IMG/VR virus record: IMGVR_UViG_3300008110_000706
Span: 1 to 29,795 of that record
Direction: 5' to 3' (one strand)
DNA from: a virus
DNA length: 29,795 bases
Positions 1 through 7,198 of the stretch are shown here, in pieces. Under the pieces are notes generated by a model that was not told the origin of the DNA, made no database searches, and saw only the letters and a program-made list of their open reading frames with translations. A program made the translations under genes and the position numbers. The first letter of the stretch is position 1, and each line of letters opens with the position of its first letter.

Positions 1-2
1 GA

Positions 3-356
3 GCAGGAGGTTCCACTGGTGGATCTGGAACGGCTGGCACAAGAGCTACCAATGCTGCTGGTAATGGTGGAGCAGGTGGTAATGGAAGTGGAAACGCAAG
101 CTCTCCAGGTGGAGGTGGCGGTGGAGGTGGCGGAACAAATACAAACAGTCGTGGTGGCGGTGGAGCAGGTGGAAATCCTGGAGGTGGTGGAGGTGGTTAT
201 GGAAACCAAGGAGATCCTAGTGCAGGAGTCCCTGGCTCAAACGCAAGCTCACCTGGAGCTGGTGGCGGTGGCGGTGGAGGAAGATGGGGAGGTGGAGGTG
301 CAACAGGGTATGCAGGTGGAAATGGATCAGCAGGAACAGTCACAATCACCTACTAA
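3..356 (+). CDS. Glycine-rich tail fibre protein, C-terminal part (5' end outside window)
   Basis: Reading from base 3 the window opens inside a gene that ends with TAA at 354-356. The visible 117 residues are dominated by Gly, with runs of up to nine Gly, mixed with Asn, Ser, Ala and Thr, and the protein ends in GTVTITY. Glycine-rich tracts capped by a short beta-type ending such as 'GTVTITY' are usual at the tips of phage tail fibres and adhesins, where polyglycine-II bundles form the receptor-binding end. It is followed by the same type of small gene that follows the two complete fibre cassettes downstream (11113 and 18074), so it is probably the distal fibre of a third cassette. Frame choice rests on composition and the downstream context; the other open frame here (base 19 onward) is a low-complexity shadow rich in Val and Glu. 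Confidence 0.8.
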   Translation, partial: AGGSTGGSGTAGTRATNAAGNGGAGGNGSGNASSPGGGGGGGGGTNTNSRGGGGAGGNPGGGGGGYGNQGDPSAGVPGSNASSPGAGGGGGGGRWGGGGATGYAGGNGSAGTVTITY

Positions 357-549
357 TATAAAACTATACGCAGTTATTGAAAATAACTTAGTAGTGGATG
401 GGTGGCTTGCACATAGTTTAGAAGAGGCCTGTAGAGATAATCCAGGAAAAGGCATTGTTCAGTTGAATGATAGCAATAGTCCACAATATATAAATAGTAG
501 GTATTCAGGAAATAAAAACGATATAGTTTACATCAAAAGCATTATCTGA
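322..549 (+). CDS. Small 'VID'-family protein (75 aa), fibre-cassette accessory
   Basis: A 75-residue protein starting at ATG 322, overlapping the end of the glycine-rich fibre gene by 35 nt. The core (IKLYAVIENNLVVDGW, then LEEACRDNPGKGIVQLND) lines up with the small proteins at 11113 (KIAFVIDNKVVDIL..NPIILDV) and 18074 (SIGFVIDDEIVDVL..NPIIIDL). All three have a short polar N-terminal extension, then a beta strand with V-I-(D/E)-(N/D), then a helix ending in N-P. This is the most diverged of the three. The start is chosen because its extension matches the length of the relatives and AGGTGG sits upstream, although that sequence is also Gly codons. Function unknown; in each case it directly follows the fibre or zinc-ribbon gene of a cassette. 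Confidence 0.65.
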   Translation: MDQQEQSQSPTNIKLYAVIENNLVVDGWLAHSLEEACRDNPGKGIVQLNDSNSPQYINSRYSGNKNDIVYIKSII

Positions 550-555
550 TACTAT
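547..555 (+). promoter_or_regulatory. Extended -10-like element (TGATACTAT)
   Basis: TG-A-TACTAT matches four of six -10 positions plus the extended TG. It overlaps the stop of the upstream gene and ends 7 nt before ATG 562, which lacks a Shine-Dalgarno. The same spacing is seen at 3808 and 17832, which supports a leaderless transcript. This is the weakest member of the set. Confidence 0.4.
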
Positions 556-561
556 ATATGT

Positions 562-1275
562 ATGTCAAATAACATAATAAGGTTTAAAGCAACTTCTCAA
601 CATGTATTGGAAGTTAGATCAAAACCAATTCCAGCAGCATCTTTTGTTCCAGAATGGTGGAAAAATATGCCTATTTATACAGAGAACAGAACATCCTTTG
701 CATTAGATCCATATCCATCAGTAACAACAAAAAGATGTTTTCCAATGTTAGACGCAATATCATCTGGTTATATGGTTACACTTTGGTCAGACGTATTAGT
801 TTCAGAAAATAAAAATATTAATGATAAAGCTAGAATACAGTGGACCACAAAAGAACCAGTTGCAGATGCTTGGTCAGAAATACATACTGAAGGATTTGAA
901 TACCCAGATGATTGTTCAAAAATTGTTTTTAAATATATGCATGGGTGGATTATTGAAACACCTCCAGGATGGTCCTGTTTGATTACTCACCCAATAGGAT
1001 ACAATAATTTACCTATAAGAACTTTAACTGGAGTGGTTGATACAGATGTGCTAAAAACTGCAGCAAATTCTCCTTTCATGATTAAATCTGGATTTGAGGG
1101 TATAATTGAAAAAGGAACTCCAATGTTTCAAATTATTCCATTTAAAAGGTCTGACTGGAAAGCTGAATATGAATTACAAAAAGAAAATGAAAATTTTTTA
1201 AATACAGAAAAGCTTAAAACTAAAATAGTATCATCATATGGAAGATATATAAGAAAGCCAAAAAAATATTTATGA
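562..1275 (+). CDS. DUF6065-like protein, copy 1
   Basis: A 237-residue soluble protein. It shares an ordered set of motifs with the proteins at 1272 and 19082: PEWWKNMP near the N-terminus, then KRCFPMLDAISSGY, ETPPGWSCLITHP, GVVDTD, and a C-terminal KGTPMFQIIPFKRSDW. These motifs are characteristic of a family seen in tailed phages of aquatic bacteria that I associate with DUF6065; the family name is from memory and function is unknown. No membrane segment or signal peptide is visible. The gene has no Shine-Dalgarno; ATG 562 lies 7 nt after a possible extended -10, so it may be leaderless. It overlaps the next copy by 4 nt (ATGA), implying coupled translation. The context (after fibres, and after a glycosyltransferase for copy 3) links it to the fibre cassettes. 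Confidence 0.75.
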   Translation: MSNNIIRFKATSQHVLEVRSKPIPAASFVPEWWKNMPIYTENRTSFALDPYPSVTTKRCFPMLDAISSGYMVTLWSDVLVSENKNINDKARIQWTTKEPVADAWSEIHTEGFEYPDDCSKIVFKYMHGWIIETPPGWSCLITHPIGYNNLPIRTLTGVVDTDVLKTAANSPFMIKSGFEGIIEKGTPMFQIIPFKRSDWKAEYELQKENENFLNTEKLKTKIVSSYGRYIRKPKKYL

Positions 1276-1985
1276 AAACTAACATTATCACATTTACAAA
1301 TGTTTTAGGCATAAATGATATTTATTCTCCAGAACCATCTAGTAGTTTAATTCCAGACTGGTATAAAGATATTAGCTCTTATAAAAATAATATTAAGGGG
1401 GTAGATGAAGATTCATTAACAACAGGAACAATAAAAAAATGTATGCCAGTTTTTGATTCGATCTCCATGGGGTATATTCTTAAATTGCCTGCAGATTTAT
1501 TTATAAGCAAGCAAATAGATAAAGACGGCACATCTAGAACCTTGTATCAGTGGCCATCTTTAGATCTTGTAAAATTTCATTCAGTTGATCAGGCATATAA
1601 TCACCCATTTAGGGATAATATAAAAGACTGGTATCCAAAAATTATGAATCCTTGGTCTATAAAAACAGAGGCTGGATATTCATGCCTGTTTATTTCTCCA
1701 ATGCATAGAAAATTAGACATATTGATATTTCCAGGAGTTGTCGATACAGATACTTATACGGCCCCAGTTAATTTTCCTTTTGTTTTAAACGATCCAAATT
1801 TCTCTGGATTAATTCCAGCTGGCACACCAATAGCTCAAGTTATTCCTTTTAAGCGTGAAACTCACATAATGAAAATAGGTTCCGATAAAGAAATATTAGA
1901 TCAAGAAAGAGTAACGTCTTTAAAAAATACTAGATTTTTTGACTCATATAAAACTTTTTTTAGATCAAAAAAAGAATATAAGTAA
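1272..1985 (+). CDS. DUF6065-like protein, copy 2
   Basis: A 237-residue paralogue of the preceding protein, overlapping it by ATGA. The family motifs are present but diverged: PDWYKDI, KKCMPVFDSISMGY, KTEAGYSCLFISP, GVVDTDTY and IPAGTPIAQVIPFKR. In the second motif Trp becomes Tyr and in the third the Pro is lost, while GVVDTD and the Q-V-I-P-F-K-R ending are kept, suggesting the latter form the functional or folding core. Two adjacent copies of equal length with low identity indicate an old tandem duplication. The C-terminus is Lys/Arg-rich. Function unknown. The extended -10 for the next gene begins right after its stop codon. Confidence 0.75.
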   Translation: MKTNIITFTNVLGINDIYSPEPSSSLIPDWYKDISSYKNNIKGVDEDSLTTGTIKKCMPVFDSISMGYILKLPADLFISKQIDKDGTSRTLYQWPSLDLVKFHSVDQAYNHPFRDNIKDWYPKIMNPWSIKTEAGYSCLFISPMHRKLDILIFPGVVDTDTYTAPVNFPFVLNDPNFSGLIPAGTPIAQVIPFKRETHIMKIGSDKEILDQERVTSLKNTRFFDSYKTFFRSKKEYK

Positions 1986-1994
1986 TGATATAAT
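1986..1994 (+). promoter_or_regulatory. Extended -10 promoter (TGATATAAT)
   Basis: A perfect TATAAT preceded by TG-A. A -35 hexamer is not evident. Transcription starting about 7 nt downstream would give a ~17 nt leader carrying AGGAGG (2007-2012), 5 nt before ATG 2018. The same nine bases recur at 3114, 12044, 24025 and 26558. Confidence 0.65.
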
Positions 1995-2017
1995 ATATAC
2001 AAGTCAAGGAGGCAAGT

Positions 2018-2410
2018 ATGGCACATTGGGCCGAAATAGATGACAATAATATTGTTGTAAGAGTTTTAGTTGGAGACAACAACGATCCAGCAGGTGACGA
2101 AGGATATCAATGGTTAGTTGATAATCTAGGCGGTACCTGGGTTAAGACTTCTTACAATGCAATTGGTGGAAAAAGAAGAAATCCAGAAACTGGAGAAATT
2201 ACAGATGAGCCAGGGTTTAGAAAAAACTTTGCAGGAATAGGATTTACTTGGGATGAACAAAAAAATGCATTTATTCCTCCAAAAACTTTAGAATCCTGGA
2301 TTCTTGATGAAGAAACATGTCTTTGGAAAGCCCCAATAGCGTATCCATCGTCTGGAACATATCTTTGGAATGAAAGCTTGCAAAATTGGGAAGAATTGAT
2401 TACTGAGTAG
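2018..2410 (+). CDS. Small W-rich virion-type protein (MAHWAEID family)
   Basis: A 130-residue protein beginning MAHWAEIDDNNIVVRVLVGDN, followed by DPAGDEGYQWLVDNLGG and then FAGIGFTWDEQKNAFIPP. This set of phrases is familiar from a small protein encoded near tail-fibre genes in cyanophages and pelagiphages; it is usually left unnamed and its role is not established. The C-terminal 50 residues contain repeated W-x-L-(D/N)-E type phrases (ESWILDEETCLWKAP, YLWNESLQNWEE), suggesting short beta repeats. It has a strong Shine-Dalgarno, its own extended -10 promoter and a terminator just after the stop, so it is likely a monocistronic unit. A structural or tail-accessory role is inferred from family context only. 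Confidence 0.75.
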   Translation: MAHWAEIDDNNIVVRVLVGDNNDPAGDEGYQWLVDNLGGTWVKTSYNAIGGKRRNPETGEITDEPGFRKNFAGIGFTWDEQKNAFIPPKTLESWILDEETCLWKAPIAYPSSGTYLWNESLQNWEELITE

Positions 2411-2420
2411 TTGTTTGCTT

Positions 2421-2463
2421 TAAAAAAAATAACCCCCAGATATTTTGTCTGGGGGTATTTTTA
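2421..2463. terminator. Bidirectional intrinsic terminator
   Basis: A perfect 9-bp stem (ACCCCCAGA 2432-2440 with TCTGGGGGT 2448-2456) and a 7-nt loop. It is flanked by an A-rich run on the left (2421-2430) and T-rich bases on the right (2457-2462), so it can end transcription in both directions. It sits between the convergent genes 2018-2410 (+) and 2474-3025 (-). Confidence 0.88.
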
Positions 2464-2473
2464 TGTCCTAATA

Positions 2474-3025
2474 TTATTCAGGAAATCTATTTAGCCATTT
2501 GTAATGAGCACCTTTGTTATAAGATGACCATGAACTCCAATCAATACCGCCTTTTGTCATGTGATAGACAATTTCAGCGTTCTTGACAGGGCTAAATAGC
2601 TCAGCATTAAGATCTAACTCAAACTTATCTCGTCTGTCTGGACCTAGTGTGCCAAGCATATTAATCTGAAAGATTCCAAATGAGGAGTCTCCAGTTTTGG
2701 TGTTTCCATTAAAAGCAAATGGACGACCATTGGATTCAGCCTTTGCAACTGCCCAAGCAGTCCTTAGACCTTTTCCTTTGAACCCTACCGCCTTAAGTAA
2801 TTCAACCAACTGGCTGTCAGTTAAACTTGTCGCATTTTCATACTTAGTAAGCATTTTGTTATTTTTCTCTTCAGAAAGCACAAAAGCCACCTCTAGGGTG
2901 GCAGGCGTAATCGCTTCCTGTTTTGATAAATTGTTTTTAGTAGCATGAGCAGGTACGGCCCCCAAAATAGAGACCAATACGAACGCAGTACTAAGCACCC
3001 CTACTAGCATTTTATCTTTTGTCAA
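2474..3025 (-). CDS. Secreted lysozyme/transglycosylase-like protein
   Basis: A 183-residue protein read from TTG 3025. The TTG start is chosen because AGGAGG (complement at 3032-3037) lies 6 nt upstream; the longer reading from 3067 has no ribosome site. Residues 6-28 form a signal peptide (hydrophobic MLVGVLSTAFVLVSILG, then AVPAHA cleavage motif). Residues ~68-180 resemble the lysozyme-like/SLT superfamily: AWAVAKAESNG with likely catalytic Glu97, then GDSSFGIFQINM, and a late SSYNKGAHYKW. It would cut peptidoglycan outside the membrane. It could be an exported endolysin, a superinfection-related cell-wall enzyme or a host-derived enzyme; no holin is visible nearby. It is the only minus-strand gene here, with its own promoter and terminator, i.e. 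moron-like. Confidence 0.82.
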   Translation of the reverse strand: MTKDKMLVGVLSTAFVLVSILGAVPAHATKNNLSKQEAITPATLEVAFVLSEEKNNKMLTKYENATSLTDSQLVELLKAVGFKGKGLRTAWAVAKAESNGRPFAFNGNTKTGDSSFGIFQINMLGTLGPDRRDKFELDLNAELFSPVKNAEIVYHMTKGGIDWSSWSSYNKGAHYKWLNRFPE

Positions 3026-3031
3026 GTTTTT

Positions 3032-3037
3032 CCTCCT
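3032..3037 (-). promoter_or_regulatory. Shine-Dalgarno deciding the TTG start of the lysozyme gene
   Basis: CCTCCT on the + strand is AGGAGG on the minus strand, 6 nt before TTG 3025. The next in-frame ATG (3010) would be 21 nt away and ATG 3067 lies upstream of the site, so TTG is the best start. Confidence 0.85.
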
Positions 3038-3046
3038 ATAAACAAA

Positions 3047-3067
3047 ATGACACCATAACGGTGTCAT
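3047..3067. promoter_or_regulatory. Operator- or leader-hairpin-like inverted repeat
   Basis: A perfect 8-bp inverted repeat: ATGACACC (3047-3054), loop ATAAC, GGTGTCAT (3060-3067). A second overlapping palindrome, GGTGT-CAT-ACACC, covers 3060-3072. It lies just downstream of the minus-strand -10 and straddles the predicted transcription start, where it could be a repressor operator or a 5' leader hairpin for the lysozyme mRNA. Confidence 0.5.
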
Positions 3068-3074
3068 ACACCTT

Positions 3075-3104
3075 AGTATAACACAAATCTACTCATTAGT
3101 ACAA
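3075..3104 (-). promoter_or_regulatory. Promoter of the lysozyme gene
   Basis: On the minus strand a -35-like TTGTAC (complement 3099-3104) and a -10 TATACT (complement 3075-3080) are separated by 18 nt. This is the only promoter in the window where a recognisable -35 is paired with the -10. It is back-to-back with the + promoter at 3114. Confidence 0.55.
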
Positions 3105-3113
3105 GTCATAAAG

Positions 3114-3122
3114 TGATATAAT
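3114..3122 (+). promoter_or_regulatory. Extended -10 promoter (TGATATAAT)
   Basis: TGATATAAT is identical to the element at 1986. It drives the + strand divergently from the lysozyme promoter and would give a leader of about 30 nt to ATG 3159, with AGGAGA at 3150-3155. Confidence 0.65.
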
Positions 3123-3158
3123 ATGAAGTGGATTATTATATTTTCATTTAGGAGAAAT

Positions 3159-3572
3159 ATGGCAACTTATAGAGGGCAAGGCTCAGATAACTATTCTATT
3201 GGAGCAACGCCTCCATATGTATCTTGGACAGTTGTTCGTGGTGATACCGCTTCATTTCGTGTTTATGTAACAGATGATGCCAAGGAGCCATTGACAATTG
3301 CTGACTGGACAATTCAGATGCAGGTTAAAAGACCTACACCTCCAGTTACAGCAGGAGCCATGACAGATAATGCAACATTAATTTTAAATCTTACTCCAGA
3401 GGCTGATGCAGATGATGGTCCAGGAGAATTTACGGTATCCTTAACAGCAGAACAATCAAACCTTCTTCAAACAAATGATATTTTTGATATTGAATTATCT
3501 CTTCCACAAAATGAGATTGTTTGGACAGTAGCGCAGGGTAAAATGATTATCCTTGAGGATGTAACAGCCTAA
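3159..3572 (+). CDS. Small beta-rich structural protein (possible BppU-like N-terminal fold)
   Basis: A 137-residue protein. ATG 3159 is preferred over ATG 3123 because TTAGGAGA precedes it and the sequence before it (MKWIIIFSFRR) reads like untranslated promoter/leader DNA. Residues ~20-90 (SWTVVRGDTASFRVYVTDD, then DWTIQMQVKR) and the ending (NDIFDIELSLPQNEIVWTVAQGKMIILEDVT) look like an Ig-type beta sandwich of the kind found at the start of lactococcal-phage BppU and related baseplate or fibre adaptors; this link is tentative. The stop overlaps the next start (TAATG). Position directly before fibre genes suggests a tail-tip role. Confidence 0.6.
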   Translation: MATYRGQGSDNYSIGATPPYVSWTVVRGDTASFRVYVTDDAKEPLTIADWTIQMQVKRPTPPVTAGAMTDNATLILNLTPEADADDGPGEFTVSLTAEQSNLLQTNDIFDIELSLPQNEIVWTVAQGKMIILEDVTA

Positions 3573-3799
3573 TGGTAGCAAGAGCAGTAATATCAGATAA
3601 GAAAAAGATAAATACTGTTCTGATTGAAAATGAAGGATTTTATAGATCTACCGTTTTGGAATCAAGGGGTACAGTATTAATAAATGAAGTACTTCCTTTT
3701 AGAGTTAGATTTACAGATATAAAAATTCCAGGGTATGGACCAAACAATGTTCCTGGTATTGGCTTACAAATTATTGAATATTCTAACTATATTCTGTAA
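3572..3799 (+). CDS. Unknown 75-aa protein coupled to the preceding gene
   Basis: A 75-residue protein whose ATG shares its A with the stop of the gene before (TAATG), so it is probably translated by coupling. It is beta-rich: MVARAVISDKKKINTVLIEN, then GTVLINEVLPFRVRFTDI, and a Gly/Pro stretch GYGPNNVPGIG. No cysteines, membrane segment or known motif. Its pairing with the 137-aa protein suggests the two act together in the tail tip, but no function can be assigned. Confidence 0.65.
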   Translation: MVARAVISDKKKINTVLIENEGFYRSTVLESRGTVLINEVLPFRVRFTDIKIPGYGPNNVPGIGLQIIEYSNYIL

Positions 3800-3807
3800 G
3801 AAAAATA

Positions 3808-3816
3808 TGTTATAAT
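3808..3816 (+). promoter_or_regulatory. Extended -10 promoter (TGTTATAAT), leaderless type
   Basis: TG-T-TATAAT ends 7 nt before ATG 3823, and the intervening bases (TTAGGC) contain no usable Shine-Dalgarno. The expected transcription start falls on or beside the A of the start codon. Confidence 0.65.
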
Positions 3817-3822
3817 TTAGGC

Positions 3823-4269
3823 ATGGCTAGAACTACTCTCCCCCTCGTCAAGACCAAATTTCAAACTGGTGATAGACCAACTCAAGAAGATTATGAAGAT
3901 CTAATTGATACCGTTGCAGCTCAATCAACAGACCTTGGAACTTTTGGCAACAATGAAAATACAATCAATGGCATTGAAAATGCAACAGTGGTTGATAATT
4001 TTGATGCAACTACATGGAGAATGGTTAAGTACATTATCTCAATTGCAAAAACAACAAATGGAGATAATAAGTTCTACGCAACAGAGTTAACTATATTAAT
4101 TGACGGTACAAATGTAAACGTCTCTGAATATGGAACAATAGACAATGATGGGAATATTGGCACCGTTAGCGTCTCTAAGGTGGGGTCTACAGTAAATCTA
4201 ACTGTAACTCCAGCAGTGGGTATTACGCCTATCACAGTTCGTTTTGCACGAATTGGATTAAAGGCTTAA
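3823..4269 (+). CDS. Short fibre-tip/structural protein with a cyanophage-type C-terminal domain
   Basis: A 148-residue protein. The N-terminus (MARTTLPLVKTKFQTGDRPTQ, then EDYEDLIDTV) looks like a short attachment segment. Residues ~53-148 (WRMVKYIISIAKTTNGDNKFY, ELTILIDGTNVNVSEYGTI, GTVSVSKVGSTVNLTVTP) form a beta domain also present at the C-terminus of the large fibre at 4286 (YRSAKFLVKAE, SEVLITLDASNNIAITEYAI, VSADIDASNARLRVTTV). Similar domains end many structural proteins in T4-like cyanophages. No Shine-Dalgarno; probably translated from a leaderless mRNA. Likely a virion surface or fibre-tip component. Confidence 0.7.
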   Translation: MARTTLPLVKTKFQTGDRPTQEDYEDLIDTVAAQSTDLGTFGNNENTINGIENATVVDNFDATTWRMVKYIISIAKTTNGDNKFYATELTILIDGTNVNVSEYGTIDNDGNIGTVSVSKVGSTVNLTVTPAVGITPITVRFARIGLKA

Positions 4270-4285
4270 CACAAGGAGATAAAAA

Positions 4286-6692
4286 ATGGCAACAGTCAAC
4301 AAAGACTTTAAAGTAAAAAATGGTCTCATCGTTGAAGGTACAACATGTATTGAGCAAGAAGCAGGATGACCAAGACTACATTGTTAGTCTTATTGGTGGA
4401 ACTGCAACATCTGCAAATACAGCAAACACAGTTGTAAAACGTGATGCAAATGGTAATTTTGCTGCTGGAACAATTACAGCAGATATCACAGGTACAGTTT
4501 CAAGCCTTTCAAATCATGACACTGATGATCTAGCTGAAGGTACTACTAACAAATACTTCTCAGACACTCTTGCTCGTGGTGCATTCACAGGCGGTACTGG
4601 AATTGATTATGATTCACTAACTGGTACATTTGATATTGATAGCACAGTGGTAACAGATTCTGGATCACAGGTACTAACAAATAAGTCAATTAGTGGAGCA
4701 AGCAACACTCTTACAAATATTCCAAATGCTGCTCTTGATAATGATTCAATTACAGTTAATGGATATTCAACAGCACTTGGCTCATCTGTAACACTTAATA
4801 CAGATGATGTTTCAGATGCTATCTCTACTAACAAGTACTTCTCAGACACCCTTGCTCGTGGAGCAGTTTCTGGTGGAGATGGTATTAACTATAACTCATC
4901 CACTGGTGAATTTTCAGCACACCTTGGAAGTGGTCTTGAGATTTCTGGCGGTGCGATAAGAATTGATGATTCTATAGTTGCAACAGAAACAAATCTTACA
5001 GACGCAATTTCTGCACACAACGCATCATCTGGTGTTCACGGAGTTACTGGCAATGTTGTTGGTACAACAGACACACAGACAATTTCCAACAAGACACTTG
5101 GTTCAAACCTAGACGCTGGAACATATAAGATTACAAACCTTGGAACACCAGAAAACTCTACAGATGCTGCTACAAAGGCATATGTTGATGCAGTTTCTGA
5201 AGGGCTTCACGTTCACGAAGCAGCACGAGTTGCAATAGAAGGAAATATCTCAATTGCAACAGGACTTGAAAACGGAGACAGTGCGGGTGGAGTAACACTT
5301 GCAACTGGTGACCGTGTTCTTGTTAAGGATCAAACAAATGCTGCAGAAAATGGTATTTATGTTGTTCAGGCTTCAGGTCAAGCACTTCGTGCAACAGATT
5401 TTGATACAGCAACAGAAGTAGACAGCGGAGACTTTATATTCGTAACTGCTGGTACTTATGCAAATACAGGCTGGGTACAAACACTCAAGCCAGCAACAAT
5501 TGGAACAGACCCACTATCTTTCACACAGTTCTCTGGTGCAGGTACATTTACTGCTGGCAACGGATTGCTTCTTGACGGAACAGTATTTGAAATTGATGAC
5601 ACAATTACAGCAACTAGAACATATGTTGACACAGAGCTAGACGCACACATTGATCTTACATCAGCAGTTCACGGTGTAACTGGTTCTGTAGTTGGAACAT
5701 CTGATGGTCAAACTCTTACAAACAAGACTCTTGGTTCTGGAACAGTATTAAGTGCAAACATTGATGCTGCTAACACATATACAATTGCAAATCTTGAAGA
5801 GCCAGTTAATAATCAAGATGCAGCTACAAAGTTCTATGTTGATGGAGAAGTTTCCAACGTTTCTGGAGACCTTACAACACACGAAACAGCAACAACTGGT
5901 ATACACGGAGTAACAGGAACAATCGTAGGAACATCTGATTCCCAAACACTTACAAATAAGACAATTGATGGAAATAGCAATACACTTTCTAATATTGCTA
6001 ATGGATCACTTGTTAATGATTCAATTACTATTAACGGTAATTCAACAGCTCTTGGTTCATCTGTAACTCTTGATACCGACGATATTTCTGAGGGTACAAC
6101 AAATAAGTACTTTACAGAAAATCGTGCTAAGGATGCAGCAGGATATATTCTTGAAAATGCAACCTTGTCAAACATTCAGATTACATATGATGAGAATGCA
6201 CACACTCTAGCAATTACTGCAGAAAATGGTGTAGCAGACTCTAACACTAATCAGCTTGCAGAAGGAACAGACAACACTGGCGTAGGTGGAGGAAACAATC
6301 TTTACTTTACAGCTGCTCGTGCAGTTGACGCTCTTGAAGCAGTAGTTCCCAACTTTACTGAAATTGATATTAATTCAGTTGCTACTCAGGTTGCTGCTAC
6401 AGTAGCGGTGCCAACAGCAAGTACAGTAACAGCGTATCAGTTTGCACATGCAGACTATCGTTCTGCTAAGTTCTTGGTAAAAGCTGAGACAGCATCTCAC
6501 ACAGAGATTTCTGAAGTTCTAATCACACTAGATGCTTCAAACAACATTGCTATCACAGAATATGCAATTGTTGGAACAAACGGAAATCTAGTAAATGTTT
6601 CAGCTGATATTGATGCATCTAATGCAAGACTTCGTGTAACAACTGTAAATAACTCTACAGATGTTACTGTAGTTGGAACACTAGTTAAGTAA
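4286..6692 (+). CDS. Large tail fibre protein, frameshifted near the N-terminus
   Basis: The expected start is ATG 4286 after AAGGAG: it encodes MATVNKDFKVKNGLIVEGTT, matching the start of the gene at 6709. That frame hits TGA at 4367-4369. The remaining ~780 residues are in the +1 frame, open from about 4317 to the stop at 6692, so the gene needs a +1 shift or has suffered an indel between ~4340 and 4369. The main body has repeats of the type GTxDxQTLTNKT, VNGxSTALGSSVTL and EGTTNKYF(S/T). A module at nt ~5165-5560 (AATKAYVD, then GDRVLV, NGIYVVQASG, GWVQT, FTQFSGAG) recurs in the fibre at 13424. The last ~100 residues are the beta domain shared with the 3823 protein. It is Thr/Ser/Asn-rich with no visible cysteine, typical of a trimeric fibre. 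Confidence 0.8.
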
Positions 6693-6708
6693 TAATTAAG
6701 GAGTAGAG

Positions 6709-7167
6709 ATGGCAACAGTTGACAAAGACTTTAAGGTAAAGAATGGCCTTGTTGTAACAAATGGCGGTACCTTTGGAGGAACTGTCGCTGTTGCCACCCC
6801 TACAGAAAATAATCACGCTGCTACAAAAGCATACGTTGATTCTGTAGTTGGTGGAGTTGAAGTTCCAGTTTCAGACACTCCACCAGCTAATCCTTCCAAT
6901 GGAAATTTGTGGTATGACACAGTAACTGAAAGACTTCATGTTTATTATGTTAGCCAGTGGTTTGCCATGGCTACTCTTGAAGATGCAGAAACTCTTCAGG
7001 ATCACATTCACGATACATCTATTGGCGGTACAGGAACAATTGTTACCACTTTTGTTAGCGGTGGATTTTATAATGATCCAGGCGAATTAGTAGATGCTGG
7101 ATATTACAATACAACAACCTGGGAAGAAACCTGGGTTGGTGGAATTGCAATAGATAATTTTAATTAA
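6709..7167 (+). CDS. Short tail fibre-like protein (152 aa)
   Basis: Starts at ATG 6709 after AAGGAG. The N-terminus MATVDKDFKVKNGLVV matches the start of the large fibre at 4286, so this is presumably the virion-binding segment shared by both. It is followed by ENNHAATKAYVDSVVGG, a coiled-coil/shaft phrase common in phage fibres, then SDTPPANPSNGNLWYDT, VTERLHVYYVSQWFAM (a small beta motif frequent in tail proteins) and a Gly/Thr/Trp-rich end. It may be a short side fibre, or the shrunken descendant of a longer one. An alternative is a collar or chaperone-type protein. The N-terminus is intact here, providing the reference that exposes the frameshift in its neighbour. Confidence 0.72.
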   Translation: MATVDKDFKVKNGLVVTNGGTFGGTVAVATPTENNHAATKAYVDSVVGGVEVPVSDTPPANPSNGNLWYDTVTERLHVYYVSQWFAMATLEDAETLQDHIHDTSIGGTGTIVTTFVSGGFYNDPGELVDAGYYNTTTWEETWVGGIAIDNFN

Positions 7168-7176
7168 TAGTATAAT
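7168..7176 (+). promoter_or_regulatory. -10 promoter (TAGTATAAT)
   Basis: A perfect TATAAT (7171-7176) just after the stop of the previous gene, lacking the TG of the other sites. Expected leader is ~16 nt with GAGGAGG (7188-7194) before ATG 7199. It opens the first complete fibre cassette. Confidence 0.5.
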
Positions 7177-7198
7177 TTAGGTTAGTTGAGGAGGAACG

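Noticed and set aside
19-321. Open frame in frame 1 across the glycine-rich region, encoding Val/Glu-rich protein
   Set aside because: It is the frame shadow of GGT/GGA-rich codons; the parallel frame gives a sensible Gly-rich fibre ending at 356. Only the part from 322 is kept as a gene.
2697-2948. 83-aa + strand ORF
   Set aside because: Lies antisense within the lysozyme gene, which has a signal peptide, catalytic motif and strong ribosome site.
4320-4400. Independent start of the large fibre at ATG 4320
   Set aside because: No Shine-Dalgarno, and the first residues (MVSSLKVQH) do not match any fibre start here, whereas ATG 4286 in the other frame matches the 6709 protein.
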